From the NCBI GenBank assembly GCA_051649305.1, contig JBOFGV010000044.1, positions 133,336 through 197,335 on the forward strand: a DNA stretch of 64,000 nucleotides. The letters are read 5' to 3'. Under the pieces are notes generated by a model, which was given only the letters and a program-made list of their open reading frames with translations, ran no database searches and was not told the origin of the DNA. This document shows positions 44,665 to 52,713 of this stretch, piece after piece (within the stretch, counting starts at the first letter, position 1; the number at the start of each line of letters is the position of its first letter). The translations under genes and the position numbers were made by a program. The stretch comes from JADCCX01 sp051649305 (lineage in GTDB: Bacteria; Pseudomonadota; Alphaproteobacteria; Rhizobiales; Beijerinckiaceae).

Positions 44665-45750
44665 TTAGCCCAACAATCTTCCCACCACCTTGGCTGTATA
44701 ATCCACCATCGGCACGATGCGCGCATAATTCAATCGCGTGGGGCCAATGACGCCGAGCACGCCGACGATCTTCTGGTTACCATCCCGGAACGGGGCGGCA
44801 ATCATTGATGAGCCGGAAAGCGAAAACAGTTTGTTTTCCGAGCCAATGAAAATGCGCACGCCCTCGGCGGTTTCAGCGCGCCCCAGCAAATCGATCACAT
44901 CCTTCTTGGTCTCAAGGGCGGAGAACAACATGCGGATGCGGTCAAGGTCCGCCGCGGCGCTGAGGTCTTCCAGCAAGTTCGCCTGCCCACGCACGATCAA
45001 CTGCTGGTCGCCGCCCTCAATGCCCGCCCAGGAAGCAAGGCCTGTCTCGACCAGACGCTGGGTCAGTTCATCCAGCTCCTGCTGCGCCTGCCTTTGCGTC
45101 GTTTCCACCTCGCCGCGCACCTCCGCCAATGTACGGCCCCGGATGCGGGCATTGAGATAGTTCGACGCCTCCACCAGCGCGCTGGCGGGCAAGCCAACCG
45201 GCAGGGCGACAACGCGGTTTTCCACCTGCCCGTCTTCGCCCACCAGAATGACCAAGCCCTGCGTTGGCTCCAGCCGCACAAACTCCACATGCTTGAGGCG
45301 GCGGGCGCCCTTGGCGGTCGTCACCACGCCTGCACCACGCGAGAGGCCAGAGAGCATCTGCGAGGCCTGCGCCAGCACCTCTTCCACGGAGCCTGCGCCC
45401 TTCGCGGACCGGCTCACCTGATCCTCGATGCTGGTGCGCTCCAGTGCCGTCAGGTCACCCACCTGCAGCATGGCATCGACAAAGAACCGCAGGCCCAGCT
45501 CGGTGGGCAGACGGCCCGCGCTGGTGTGCGGCGCATAGATCAGACCTGCCGCCTCAAGGTCCGCCATCACATTGCGCACAGATGCGGGCGAGAGGGTCAT
45601 GGGGATGATCTTGGACAGCTGCCGCGACCCCAGCGGATCACCACTCGCCAGATAGCCATCCACAATACGCCGAAAAATCTCGCGCGAGCGCTCATCAAGG
45701 CTGGCGAGATGGCCTGTATCGAGGTGCTTCAAATCGGGTGGTTGCGACAT
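44665..45750 (-). CDS. hrcA: Heat-inducible transcriptional repressor HrcA
   Basis: Protein of 361 residues. N-terminal winged helix LDERSREIFRRIVDGYLASGDPLGSRQLSK, LSPASVRNVMADLEAAGLIYAPHTSAGRLPTELGLRFFVD is the HrcA signature. The GAF-like body ends ILGVIGPTRLNYARIVPMVDYTAKVVGRLL. HrcA represses groESL-type chaperone operons through CIRCE elements. The start is ATG 45750; a longer frame upstream lies in a low-complexity C-rich stretch. No CIRCE element is visible here and grpE does not follow; a TctC gene does. Confidence 0.95.
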   Translation of the reverse strand: MSQPPDLKHLDTGHLASLDERSREIFRRIVDGYLASGDPLGSRQLSKIIPMTLSPASVRNVMADLEAAGLIYAPHTSAGRLPTELGLRFFVDAMLQVGDLTALERTSIEDQVSRSAKGAGSVEEVLAQASQMLSGLSRGAGVVTTAKGARRLKHVEFVRLEPTQGLVILVGEDGQVENRVVALPVGLPASALVEASNYLNARIRGRTLAEVRGEVETTQRQAQQELDELTQRLVETGLASWAGIEGGDQQLIVRGQANLLEDLSAAADLDRIRMLFSALETKKDVIDLLGRAETAEGVRIFIGSENKLFSLSGSSMIAAPFRDGNQKIVGVLGVIGPTRLNYARIVPMVDYTAKVVGRLLG

Positions 45751-45861
45751 GCCGGTATTAATGGCGATTGGAAGGGGATTGGGCAAGGGTGGGGGAGGCA
45801 AGATGGAAGGGCAAAGCGCGATGTTCCCCACCAAGATCAGATTAGAAAATACTGATTGCTA

Positions 45862-47103
45862 TCAAGCACGCTCTCTACTTTTTACCAGTCCAATAAAATC
45901 TGCCAGTCCCATCAGTTGCGGTCGCTGGCGTTCGTTAAATGTCTGGTGAAGTCGGTTTGGAATGACAAGTTGTAAATCCTTGGTACGCATTTCATCGGTT
46001 TGATTCTCTGAAATGCCGGGTTCAAGCGTGAGCAAGTGCTTGCGTTCAATTCGGACCGCTTCCGACAAAACCTGCCTCCAGCGATCTTTCAGACTGGATT
46101 TTGCTCCCAGCATTGTCAGCCTCTCAGATGGAAAAGCTGTATCTCGGTATTCGGTCTGTCCAGGAAACAAAAAATCCGGTTTGTTTCGATTCTCAGTCTC
46201 AACACCGCGGGCAAAGCGAAGCTTATGTGCTAAGAATAGTGCCTCAAGGTGATTTTCAAGCGCATGCCCTGCGCGCGACTTCCGCCGGTTCTGCACACTG
46301 AGCGAAAAGTTCAAGAACCCATCGACATCTGGGCCTTCATCCATCATGAAACCCGACCGGAGCCGGGCATCAACAACACGCCGCTCAAGACGACGGAACA
46401 ACTGCTCCTCACGTTCCATCCAAGAGACAATAGCCTCATCAGGCGCGTCCAGTGGCAAAGAGTCCGGCAGCGAATTGCGCGCCAGCTTTGACAAGACCCT
46501 TGTAACCGGGAACATTAAACCAAAAGGCTCGATAAGCGCATCAAGTTGGGCGTCTTCGGGCTCTTCGACCCCTATGCCCAATTCATCCAGAATGTAGCGC
46601 GCCGCCAAATCCAGCTCATGTGAATTACGCTTGTTAAGCTCTCTTGTCTCGACTTCCAGGCTTTGTTGAGGACGCAAACCAAACAGCCATTGAAGTTGGC
46701 TTTCAATAGTACTGCCTGCAGGACAGAGAATTGCCAGAAGGTGCCCTTCTTTAGGCAGACATAGAAACAGCGTGTCGCCTTCTTTCGAACGATATACTAC
46801 TTCTTCTGCTTTAGCCGGATAGTAGAGTCTGTACTCTGGATCCCTGTGCGACTTGCCCCTGCGACTATCATACCAAGTCCCAGTCAAGGGTCTCCTGGTT
46901 AGATCCTCGCCATCCTCCAGCCATATCCAAGTAACAGGTATTTGCCGCTTTTCACCAGTTAGCCCAAGGAATGACCGAAAGTCGTCAACACCCTGAAATT
47001 CGTGTCCTCTTGACACTTTAGGGTCCACCTCGTGGGAGGACACCCGCTTTGCAGCAACCCCTACAAAGTAGTCGGCCAACGAACCACGCCGAATTCCGCT
47101 CAT
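45862..47103 (-). CDS. EcoRII-type type II restriction endonuclease
   Basis: Protein of 413 residues, near the EcoRII length of about 400. The N-terminal region (1-200) would be the effector-DNA domain. The C-terminal catalytic domain has RKSRAGHALENHLEALF (274-290), NKPDFLFPG (Asp310) and LGAKSSLKDRWRQ (Lys335), then KHLLTLEPGISENQ and PNRLHQTFNERQRPQLMGLADFI. These are hallmarks of the EcoRII C-terminal PD-(D/E)xK fold. It should cut CCWGG sites (inferred from the family and the paired Dcm/Vsr genes). It overlaps vsr by 4 bases. Confidence 0.9.
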   Translation of the reverse strand: MSGIRRGSLADYFVGVAAKRVSSHEVDPKVSRGHEFQGVDDFRSFLGLTGEKRQIPVTWIWLEDGEDLTRRPLTGTWYDSRRGKSHRDPEYRLYYPAKAEEVVYRSKEGDTLFLCLPKEGHLLAILCPAGSTIESQLQWLFGLRPQQSLEVETRELNKRNSHELDLAARYILDELGIGVEEPEDAQLDALIEPFGLMFPVTRVLSKLARNSLPDSLPLDAPDEAIVSWMEREEQLFRRLERRVVDARLRSGFMMDEGPDVDGFLNFSLSVQNRRKSRAGHALENHLEALFLAHKLRFARGVETENRNKPDFLFPGQTEYRDTAFPSERLTMLGAKSSLKDRWRQVLSEAVRIERKHLLTLEPGISENQTDEMRTKDLQLVIPNRLHQTFNERQRPQLMGLADFIGLVKSRERA

Positions 47104-47564
47104 GCCTGTCCCCTAATTTCCAGTGCAGGCTTATCGCTGCGCAGCCACTCGGCACAATCTGCGATTACTTTTTCAACCGGGCGTCGTGTCCGACCCTTGA
47201 GCGCACATTCCCAGACTACGCTCTGACGCCAGCCTGCTGCTGCCAGCGCCTCGGTTGTCCGGATATCATTAGCGCGGTTGCGACCGATCTTTTCCTGCCA
47301 GAATGCCTCGCGGCTTTTGGGCCAGCGGAACAAGTGACACTCGTGGCCGTGCCAGAAACATCCATGGACAAAAATCACGGCCCGCCAGCGCGGAAATACC
47401 ATATCCGGATTTCCGGGCAGAGTGCGGTCGTGCAGGCGGAACCGAAATCCCTCGCTGTGAAGGCCACGCCTGAGAACCATCTCCGGCGCGGTATCCTTGC
47501 TGCGAATACCGGACATCATCCGGCTGCGCACTTCGGGACTGACAGTATCAGGCATGCCGGGCAA
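47100..47564 (-). CDS. vsr: Very short patch repair endonuclease Vsr
   Basis: Protein of 154 residues: VSPEVRSRMMSGIRSKDTAPEMVLRRGLHSEGFRFRLHD, GNPDMVFPRWRAVIFVHGCFWHGHECHLFRWPKS, KIGRNRANDIRTTEAL and WECALKG, all standard Vsr blocks with the FVHGCFWHGH zinc/active-site region. It nicks T:G mismatches made when 5-methylcytosine deaminates. It lies between the nuclease and methyltransferase genes and overlaps the latter by 17 bases. Confidence 0.95.
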   Translation of the reverse strand: MPGMPDTVSPEVRSRMMSGIRSKDTAPEMVLRRGLHSEGFRFRLHDRTLPGNPDMVFPRWRAVIFVHGCFWHGHECHLFRWPKSREAFWQEKIGRNRANDIRTTEALAAAGWRQSVVWECALKGRTRRPVEKVIADCAEWLRSDKPALEIRGQA

Positions 47565-48837
47565 CAGCCTCTGGCCGGTCAGGCCGAGTTACCAGCCGGG
47601 CTGGGGCTCTGGAGGACTCGCTGACTTTGCCAACGGCATCGTTGAGATGGACTTCCATGGCCTTGGCCAGGAACTGCACCACCGGTACCACCACCGCGTT
47701 GCCGAACTGCTTGTAGGCCTGGGTATCAGACACGCCGATGCGGAAGGGCTGGGCCTTGGTGTCAAATCCCATGAGACGGGCACATTCACGCGGGGTGAGG
47801 CGACGCGGGCGCTGACCTTTTTGCGCAACCAGTATCTCGGAACCATCCTTGTAGTATCGCGCCGAGAGGGTGCGGGTCACGTCACCCGGCCCGAACAGGC
47901 TAAATCCAAAGCCGTTTCCGGCAGCATTGTGCTTGGCCTTGTAGTCCTGGAGATACTGCCAGAGTCTGGGAGTGAGGGTGTATTTTGGATCAACCTCCGG
48001 CTCCAGGATCGTGCCGAGTTTCGGCCCGGTCTCCGGCAATTTCAAGGAGTTCAGGTCAAAGTCTGTCGGCTCACGAAATCCTACGATAAATATCCGCTCG
48101 CGCTTCTGCGGCACCCAGGGTTCGGAGCTGATTATCCGGTACTGGACATTGTAGCCCAGCTCCTTCGTCAGCACATGGATGATCGTAGCGAACGTGCGGC
48201 CCTGGTCGTGCCGTTGCAGGTTTTTCACATTCTCCAGCACGAAGGCCGCTGGCCGATGATGGGCAATAATCTGGGCGGTGTCGAAAAACAGCGTGCCCTG
48301 AGTATCACATAGAAACCCGTGGGGACGTCCTAGAGCATTCTTCTTGGAAACACCGGCAATCGAGAATGGCTGGCACGGGAACCCCGCCAGCAAAAGATCA
48401 TGGGCAGGAACCAGTGCCGGATTTTCGGCATACGGGCGGATGTCGCCCGCTATAGCGTGGTTGTCAGGATAGTTAAGCCGATAGGTTTCCTGACATTTCA
48501 GGTCCCATTCCGAGGTAAACACACACCTCCCGCCAATCGTCTCGAAGCCTCGTCGCAACCCGCCAATTCCGGCAAAGAGATCGATGAACCTGAAACCGGA
48601 CGCCGCGCTTGCCTTTGGCCCGCCGCTGGCCATGCGCTCTCCAATCGCCACGAGGAGCATGCGCACCGCAAGCCGCGATGGTCGCGCATCACCGCTTTCG
48701 TACCGATACGCCGTGCGCTCTGATACCTCGAGCAGCTTTGCTGTATCCTCGAGAGTCAGCCCCGCCTGCTGGCGCAGCAAAGTGAACTCGGTGGCAATTT
48801 GGCGGAGTGGGCGGATGATTCGCTGATGCTGGGTCAT
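47548..48837 (-). CDS. dcm: DNA (cytosine-5-)-methyltransferase, Dcm/EcoRII type
   Basis: Protein of 429 residues. An N-terminal helix-turn-helix (QQAGLTLEDTAKLLEVSERTAYRYESG, 23-49) precedes the methylase: FRFIDLFAGIGGLRRGF (motif I), AGFPCQPFSIAG with catalytic Cys155 (motif IV), FVLENVKNL (motif VI) and QFGNAVVVPV (motif X). It should protect CCWGG from the adjacent nuclease (inference). The helix-turn-helix may autoregulate, as known for M.EcoRII; a CCTGG site lies just upstream of the start (48848-48852). Confidence 0.93.
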   Translation of the reverse strand: MTQHQRIIRPLRQIATEFTLLRQQAGLTLEDTAKLLEVSERTAYRYESGDARPSRLAVRMLLVAIGERMASGGPKASAASGFRFIDLFAGIGGLRRGFETIGGRCVFTSEWDLKCQETYRLNYPDNHAIAGDIRPYAENPALVPAHDLLLAGFPCQPFSIAGVSKKNALGRPHGFLCDTQGTLFFDTAQIIAHHRPAAFVLENVKNLQRHDQGRTFATIIHVLTKELGYNVQYRIISSEPWVPQKRERIFIVGFREPTDFDLNSLKLPETGPKLGTILEPEVDPKYTLTPRLWQYLQDYKAKHNAAGNGFGFSLFGPGDVTRTLSARYYKDGSEILVAQKGQRPRRLTPRECARLMGFDTKAQPFRIGVSDTQAYKQFGNAVVVPVVQFLAKAMEVHLNDAVGKVSESSRAPARLVTRPDRPEAVARHA

Positions 48838-48962
48838 TTGGTGACAACCTGGCAGTCGTTTCCCCTTTCAGCAAGGCACCACAAGGCGATTTTGGTTCAA
48901 CTGCAAGGATGACCTGAGAGTTATACGAGTCTTTTGTTGACAACACCCTTCCACATCCCTCC

Positions 48963-48991
48963 TTGCCCCTCCGCCCTCTTCCGCCTAGAAC
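48963..48991 (+). promoter_or_regulatory. Candidate rph promoter
   Basis: TTGCCC (48963-48968), a 17-base spacer and TAGAAC (48986-48991), 27 bases before the rph ATG. The surrounding gap (48838-49018) otherwise holds an upstream TTGACA at 48949 region without a matching -10. Confidence 0.45.
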
Positions 48992-49018
48992 CCGCTCAAT
49001 CATTGCAGCGGAGTCACC

Positions 49019-49732
49019 ATGCGTCCTTCCAAACGTGCCGAAGATGAAATGCGCAAGGTCTCGCTGGAGCGGGGCGTGGCGCGCTATGCCGAGGGCTCCT
49101 GCCTCGTGAAATTTGGCGAAACGCATGTGCTTTGCGCCGCTTCCATTGAAGAAAAGCCGCCCGCCTGGCTGCGCGGAAAGGGCTCGGGCTGGGTGACGGC
49201 TGAATACGCCATGCTGCCCCGCGCAACGCATGAGCGCACAAGGCGCGAATCGACCACCGGCAAGCAGTCTGGCCGCACGCAGGAAATCCAGCGGCTCATC
49301 GGCCGCTCACTGCGCGCAGTGGTGGACCTCAAAGCCATTGGCGAACGGCAGATCACCGTTGATTGCGACGTGATGCAGGCGGACGGCGGCACACGCACGG
49401 CGGCCATCACCGGCGCGTGGGTGGCGCTGCATGACGCAATCCAGTGGATGAAGGCGCGCGACATGATCAAGGGTGATCCGCTTCGCGACCATGTGGCGGC
49501 TGTTTCCTGCGGCATCTACAATGGCCAGCCGGTGCTGGACCTTGACTACGCCGAGGATTCGAACTGCGGAACGGATGCGAATTTCGTGATGACCGGCACA
49601 GGCGGCATCGTGGAGGTGCAGGGCACCGCCGAGGGCGAGCCTTTCAGCGAGGAGCAGTTGCTGCGTCTGCTGGCATTGGCCCGCAAGGGCACGACATCGC
49701 TGGTGCAATTGCAGAAAATGGCAGTGATGTAA
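49019..49732 (+). CDS. rph: Ribonuclease PH
   Basis: Protein of 237 residues, the standard length. It has RPSKRAEDEMRKVSLERGVARYAEGSCLVKFGETHVLCAASIE, the phosphate-binding RESTTGKQSGRTQEIQRLIGRSLRAVVDL and DCDVMQADGGTRTAAITGA. It trims tRNA 3' ends phosphorolytically. It ends 1 base before rdgB, in the conserved alphaproteobacterial order rph-rdgB-hemW. Confidence 0.97.
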   Translation: MRPSKRAEDEMRKVSLERGVARYAEGSCLVKFGETHVLCAASIEEKPPAWLRGKGSGWVTAEYAMLPRATHERTRRESTTGKQSGRTQEIQRLIGRSLRAVVDLKAIGERQITVDCDVMQADGGTRTAAITGAWVALHDAIQWMKARDMIKGDPLRDHVAAVSCGIYNGQPVLDLDYAEDSNCGTDANFVMTGTGGIVEVQGTAEGEPFSEEQLLRLLALARKGTTSLVQLQKMAVM

Positions 49733-49733
49733 G

Positions 49734-50363
49734 ATGGCACGTCCACTGACAGGCAAGGTGGTGCTGGCCACGCACAACGCTGGCAAACTGAAGGAAATGC
49801 GCGAGCTTTTTGCGCCCTACGGCATCACGCTCGTTTCTGCCGGTGAGCTTGGCCTGCCGGAGCCTGTCGAGAACGGCACGATGTATGCCGAGAATGCCGC
49901 GATAAAAGCGCGTGCTGCGGTGGCAGCCACGGGCCTGCCCGCTTTCTCGGATGACTCAGGCATATCGGTAGATGTGCTGGATGGTGCGCCGGGCCTCTTC
50001 ACGGCGGACTGGGCGGGCGAACCGCGCAGCTGGGAGCGCGCCATGCAGCGCCTGCACGATGAGGTTTCCAAGCGTGGCCATACGGTGGAAGGCACAGCGG
50101 CAAAGTTTGTTTCAGCGCTCGTCATCGCCTGGCCAGATGGTCATGAGGAACTGTTCGAGGGCCGCTGCCCCGGCACGCTCACATGGCCCCCGCGCGGCAA
50201 GGCAGGCTTTGGTTATGACCCGATGTTCGTACCCGAAGGCCACAGCCGAACGTTTGCCGAGTTCACATCGGACGAAAAGCACGGCCTGCCGCCGGCAGGC
50301 ACGGGTCTTTCGCACCGCGCGCGGGCGTTTATGCTGCTGGCAGAGGCGTGTTTGAAGCGATGA
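49734..50363 (+). CDS. rdgB: XTP/dITP diphosphatase (RdgB/HAM1)
   Basis: Protein of 209 residues: VVLATHNAGKLKEMRELF, LPAFSDDSGISVDVLDGAPGLFTADWAG and GKAGFGYDPMFVPEGHSRTFAE are the defining blocks. It removes non-canonical purine triphosphates. It lies 1 base after rph and is followed by a 156-base palindromic repeat and then hemW. Confidence 0.97.
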   Translation: MARPLTGKVVLATHNAGKLKEMRELFAPYGITLVSAGELGLPEPVENGTMYAENAAIKARAAVAATGLPAFSDDSGISVDVLDGAPGLFTADWAGEPRSWERAMQRLHDEVSKRGHTVEGTAAKFVSALVIAWPDGHEELFEGRCPGTLTWPPRGKAGFGYDPMFVPEGHSRTFAEFTSDEKHGLPPAGTGLSHRARAFMLLAEACLKR

Positions 50364-50388
50364 TGGATGGCGTCAGTTCGAGGTTCGG

Positions 50389-50544
50389 TGTCATCCCGGA
50401 CCGCATTCGGCAAAGCCGAATTGCGAGATCCGGGATCCAGCGCAGTGGGTCGCCGAAGGCGTCAAAAGATCTTTTGAAGAAGACGTTTTGTGCTGGATTC
50501 CCGCTCTCGCGATCCGGCTGGGCCGGACGCGGCCGGGAATGACA
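50389..50544. repeat. Palindromic intergenic element abutting the hemW start
   Basis: The ends are inverted: TGTCATCCCGG (50389-50399) against CCGGGAATGACA (50533-50544). Inside are hairpins ATTCGGC-AAA-GCCGAAT (50405-50421) and TCCGGC-TGG-GCCGGA (50513-50527), a second arm pair GGGATCCAGC (50432-50441) / GCTGGATTCCC (50492-50502), and a central 16-base palindrome (50462-50477). This layout matches the multi-copy palindromic repeats known between genes in Hyphomicrobiales. Its last 12 bases supply the GGGA and spacer of the hemW ribosome site. Confidence 0.8.
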
Positions 50545-51702
50545 ATGACATCCGCACCCCCCGCCTTCGGCGTTTATGTGCATTGGCCGTTCTGTCTGGC
50601 GAAATGCCCCTACTGCGATTTTAACAGCCATGTGCGCCACGCCCCGCCAGACCAGATGCGCTATCTTGAGGCTTTCCGCCGCGAGATTGCGCATCGCGCA
50701 GCGCTTGCGCCGGGGCGCACTGTCACCAGCATTTTTTTTGGTGGCGGCACGCCGTCGCTCATGGCACCTGAGACTGTCGCGGGCATTCTCGATGCCATCG
50801 CAGGTGGCTGGAGCGTTGATCCCAATGCCGAGATCACGCTGGAGGCCAACCCCACCAGCGTGGAAGCCGAGCGCTTTCGCGGCTATCGTGCTGCTGGCGT
50901 CAACCGCCTGTCGATTGGCGTACAGGCGCTGGACAACGCAGACCTGAAGGCCCTTGGCCGCATGCACAGCGTGGAGGAAGCGCTGAAAGCAGTGAAGACC
51001 GCGGCCAGCATTTTCGAGCGCTATTCCTTCGATCTTATCTACGCACGCAGCCCCAACCAGACGCCGGAGAGCTGGCGGCAGGAGCTGGAAAGCGCCATTG
51101 ATCATGCCGCAGAACATCTGTCGCTCTATCAACTCACCATCGAGCCAGGCACTGCTTTCGAGGCGCTGCACCGCGCGGGCAAACTGCCCATTCCAGACGA
51201 GGCGCTGGGCCGCGCACTTTGGGACGTCACGCAGGAAATCACCGACAAGCACGGCATGTCAGCCTACGAGATTTCCAACCACGCCAAGGCGGGCGCGGAA
51301 AGCCGCCACAACCTCGTCTACTGGCGCTATCAGGAATATGCGGGCATTGGCCCTGGTGCGCATGGTCGGTTGATCGTGGATGGTCAGCGCCGCGCGCAAT
51401 CCACCGAGAAGCACCCTGAAAACTGGATGCAGTCGGTGCAGGCCAACGGTCATGGCCTTGTGGAAGATGAGGCGCTGACCACCGACGAGCAGGGCGATGA
51501 GTTGCTGGTGATGGGCCTGCGCCTGCGCGAAGGCATCGATCTCGCGCGCTACACGCTGATTTCAGGCCGCAGCATCAACCCGAAGCAGATTGAATTTCTG
51601 GTGAAGGATGGACTGGTGGAGCAGACGAACAACGGCCAGCTGCGCGTCACGCCAGCCGGTTTTCCTGTGCTGGATGCGATTGTGGCAGATCTCGCCGCAT
51701 AA
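50545..51702 (+). CDS. hemW: Radical SAM haem chaperone HemW
   Basis: Protein of 385 residues. VYVHWPFCLAKCPYCDFNSH gives the CxxxCxxC cluster at Cys17, Cys21 and Cys24, followed by Asp-Phe as in HemW instead of the fourth Cys of HemN. Later come SIFFGGGTPSLM, RLSIGVQALDNADLKALGRMHS and HNLVYWRYQEYAGIGPGAHG. I chose ATG 50545, with GGGA 6 bases upstream; ATG 50539 is also in frame but too close to that site. The ribosome site lies in the palindromic repeat. Confidence 0.95.
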   Translation: MTSAPPAFGVYVHWPFCLAKCPYCDFNSHVRHAPPDQMRYLEAFRREIAHRAALAPGRTVTSIFFGGGTPSLMAPETVAGILDAIAGGWSVDPNAEITLEANPTSVEAERFRGYRAAGVNRLSIGVQALDNADLKALGRMHSVEEALKAVKTAASIFERYSFDLIYARSPNQTPESWRQELESAIDHAAEHLSLYQLTIEPGTAFEALHRAGKLPIPDEALGRALWDVTQEITDKHGMSAYEISNHAKAGAESRHNLVYWRYQEYAGIGPGAHGRLIVDGQRRAQSTEKHPENWMQSVQANGHGLVEDEALTTDEQGDELLVMGLRLREGIDLARYTLISGRSINPKQIEFLVKDGLVEQTNNGQLRVTPAGFPVLDAIVADLAA

Positions 51703-51725
51703 AAGTGCCCCTTAGTGCGCATCCA

Positions 51726-51739
51726 GTCTTGTATAAGAC
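51726..51739. promoter_or_regulatory. Operator-like palindrome before the sugar operon
   Basis: GTCTT-GTAT-AAGAC is a perfect 5+5 inverted repeat, and a further AAGAC half-site follows at once (51742-51746). Its TCTTGTATAAGA core resembles sites of GntR-type regulators. It lies 80 bases upstream of the kinase ATG; no regulator gene is adjacent. Confidence 0.5.
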
Positions 51740-51818
51740 ATAAGACTTGCGCTAACAGGAGATAATCCTTGCAACCTGATCATCCATTTCCAGCATTTCC
51801 AAGCTGATTCCTGAACCC

Positions 51819-52712
51819 ATGGCCTCTGTCCTCTGCATCGGCATTTCTGTTCTCGACTATGTTTTTCAAGTCGACGAGATGCCCCTGCGCGCAGAAAAAT
51901 ACCGCTCGACGGCCATGAAAACTGTGGGCGGCGGCATCGCCGCCAATGCCTCGGTTGCCGTGGCGCGGCAGGGCGGCAAGGCGCATCTCATCACGCGGCT
52001 GGGCAACGATGCGCTGGGCCAGACCATCATTGATGAACTGACCCGCGAAGGTGTTGACTGCACGCTTTCACTGCGCGCTCAAGGCCTGCGTTCTCCCCTC
52101 TCCTGCATTCTGGTGGACAAGCACGGCGAGCGGATGATTATCAGCTACAGTGATCCGGAAATGCCAGAGGCGACAGACTGGCTGCCGACAGCCCTGCCAC
52201 AGGGGCTGGATTGTGTGCTGGGCGATACGCGCTGGGAGGCAGGATCGCGCCATATCTTTGATCTCGCACGCACAGCAGGCATACCCTCTGTGCTCGATGT
52301 GGACCGCAAGCCTGCTGATGAAGGTCTGATAGACGCCTGCACCCATGCAGCGCTCTCATCGCAAGCCTGCCTTGAAATCACAAGTGAGCGGGATGTGCGT
52401 GCTGGGTTGGAAATTCTGCGCCGCAAGCACAAGGGCTGGCTGGCAGTAACAGACGGCGCAAGGGGTGTTTTCTGGACCGAGGGTGATACCATCCGCCATA
52501 CGCCCGGTTTCAAGGTTGATGTTATTGATACGCTGGGTGCGGGCGACACATGGCACGGCGCATTTGCGCTTGGCCTTGCCGAAGGCATGACAGAGGCGCA
52601 TGCTGTGCGCTATGCATCAGCTGTTTCTGCCATCAAATGCACACGCTTTGGCGGAAGAGGCGGCATACCCACCCGCGCCGAGACCGAACAGTTTTTGAAG
52701 GAGCACCCCTGA
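51819..52712 (+). CDS. PfkB-family sugar kinase, sulfofructose kinase (YihV)-like
   Basis: Protein of 297 residues with KTVGGGIAANASVAVARQGG (sugar-binding) and DVIDTLGAGDTWHGAFA (GAGD catalytic loop). Compared with my memory of E. coli YihV it appears to align without gaps over the first 140 residues. Of the three sulfonate-contact residues I recall there (Lys27, Asn109, Arg138), Lys27 and Arg138 are present and Asn109 is Ser. The ending IKCTRFGGRGGIP is also YihV-like. It may phosphorylate C1 of 6-sulfofructose or of a related ketose phosphate. It is 1 base from the aldolase gene. Confidence 0.85.
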   Translation: MASVLCIGISVLDYVFQVDEMPLRAEKYRSTAMKTVGGGIAANASVAVARQGGKAHLITRLGNDALGQTIIDELTREGVDCTLSLRAQGLRSPLSCILVDKHGERMIISYSDPEMPEATDWLPTALPQGLDCVLGDTRWEAGSRHIFDLARTAGIPSVLDVDRKPADEGLIDACTHAALSSQACLEITSERDVRAGLEILRRKHKGWLAVTDGARGVFWTEGDTIRHTPGFKVDVIDTLGAGDTWHGAFALGLAEGMTEAHAVRYASAVSAIKCTRFGGRGGIPTRAETEQFLKEHP

Positions 52713-52713
52713 G

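Larger units (their letters stand above)
45862..48837 (-). other. Restriction-modification island inserted between hrcA and rph
   Basis: Three overlapping minus-strand genes (EcoRII-type nuclease, Vsr and cytosine methyltransferase) occupy the divergent gap between hrcA and rph, which are close neighbours in many Hyphomicrobiales. By eye the nuclease gene is clearly poorer in GC than the flanking core genes. No integrase, transposase or obvious target-site duplication is visible at the ends. Confidence 0.7.

Noticed and set aside
45751..45834. N-terminal extension of HrcA by 28 residues
   Set aside because: The extension is Pro/Leu low-complexity from a C-rich leader; HrcA proteins normally begin near the chosen ATG.
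44580..45861. CIRCE element near hrcA
   Set aside because: Neither TTAGCACTC nor GAGTGCTAA nor a near match was found on either side of hrcA.
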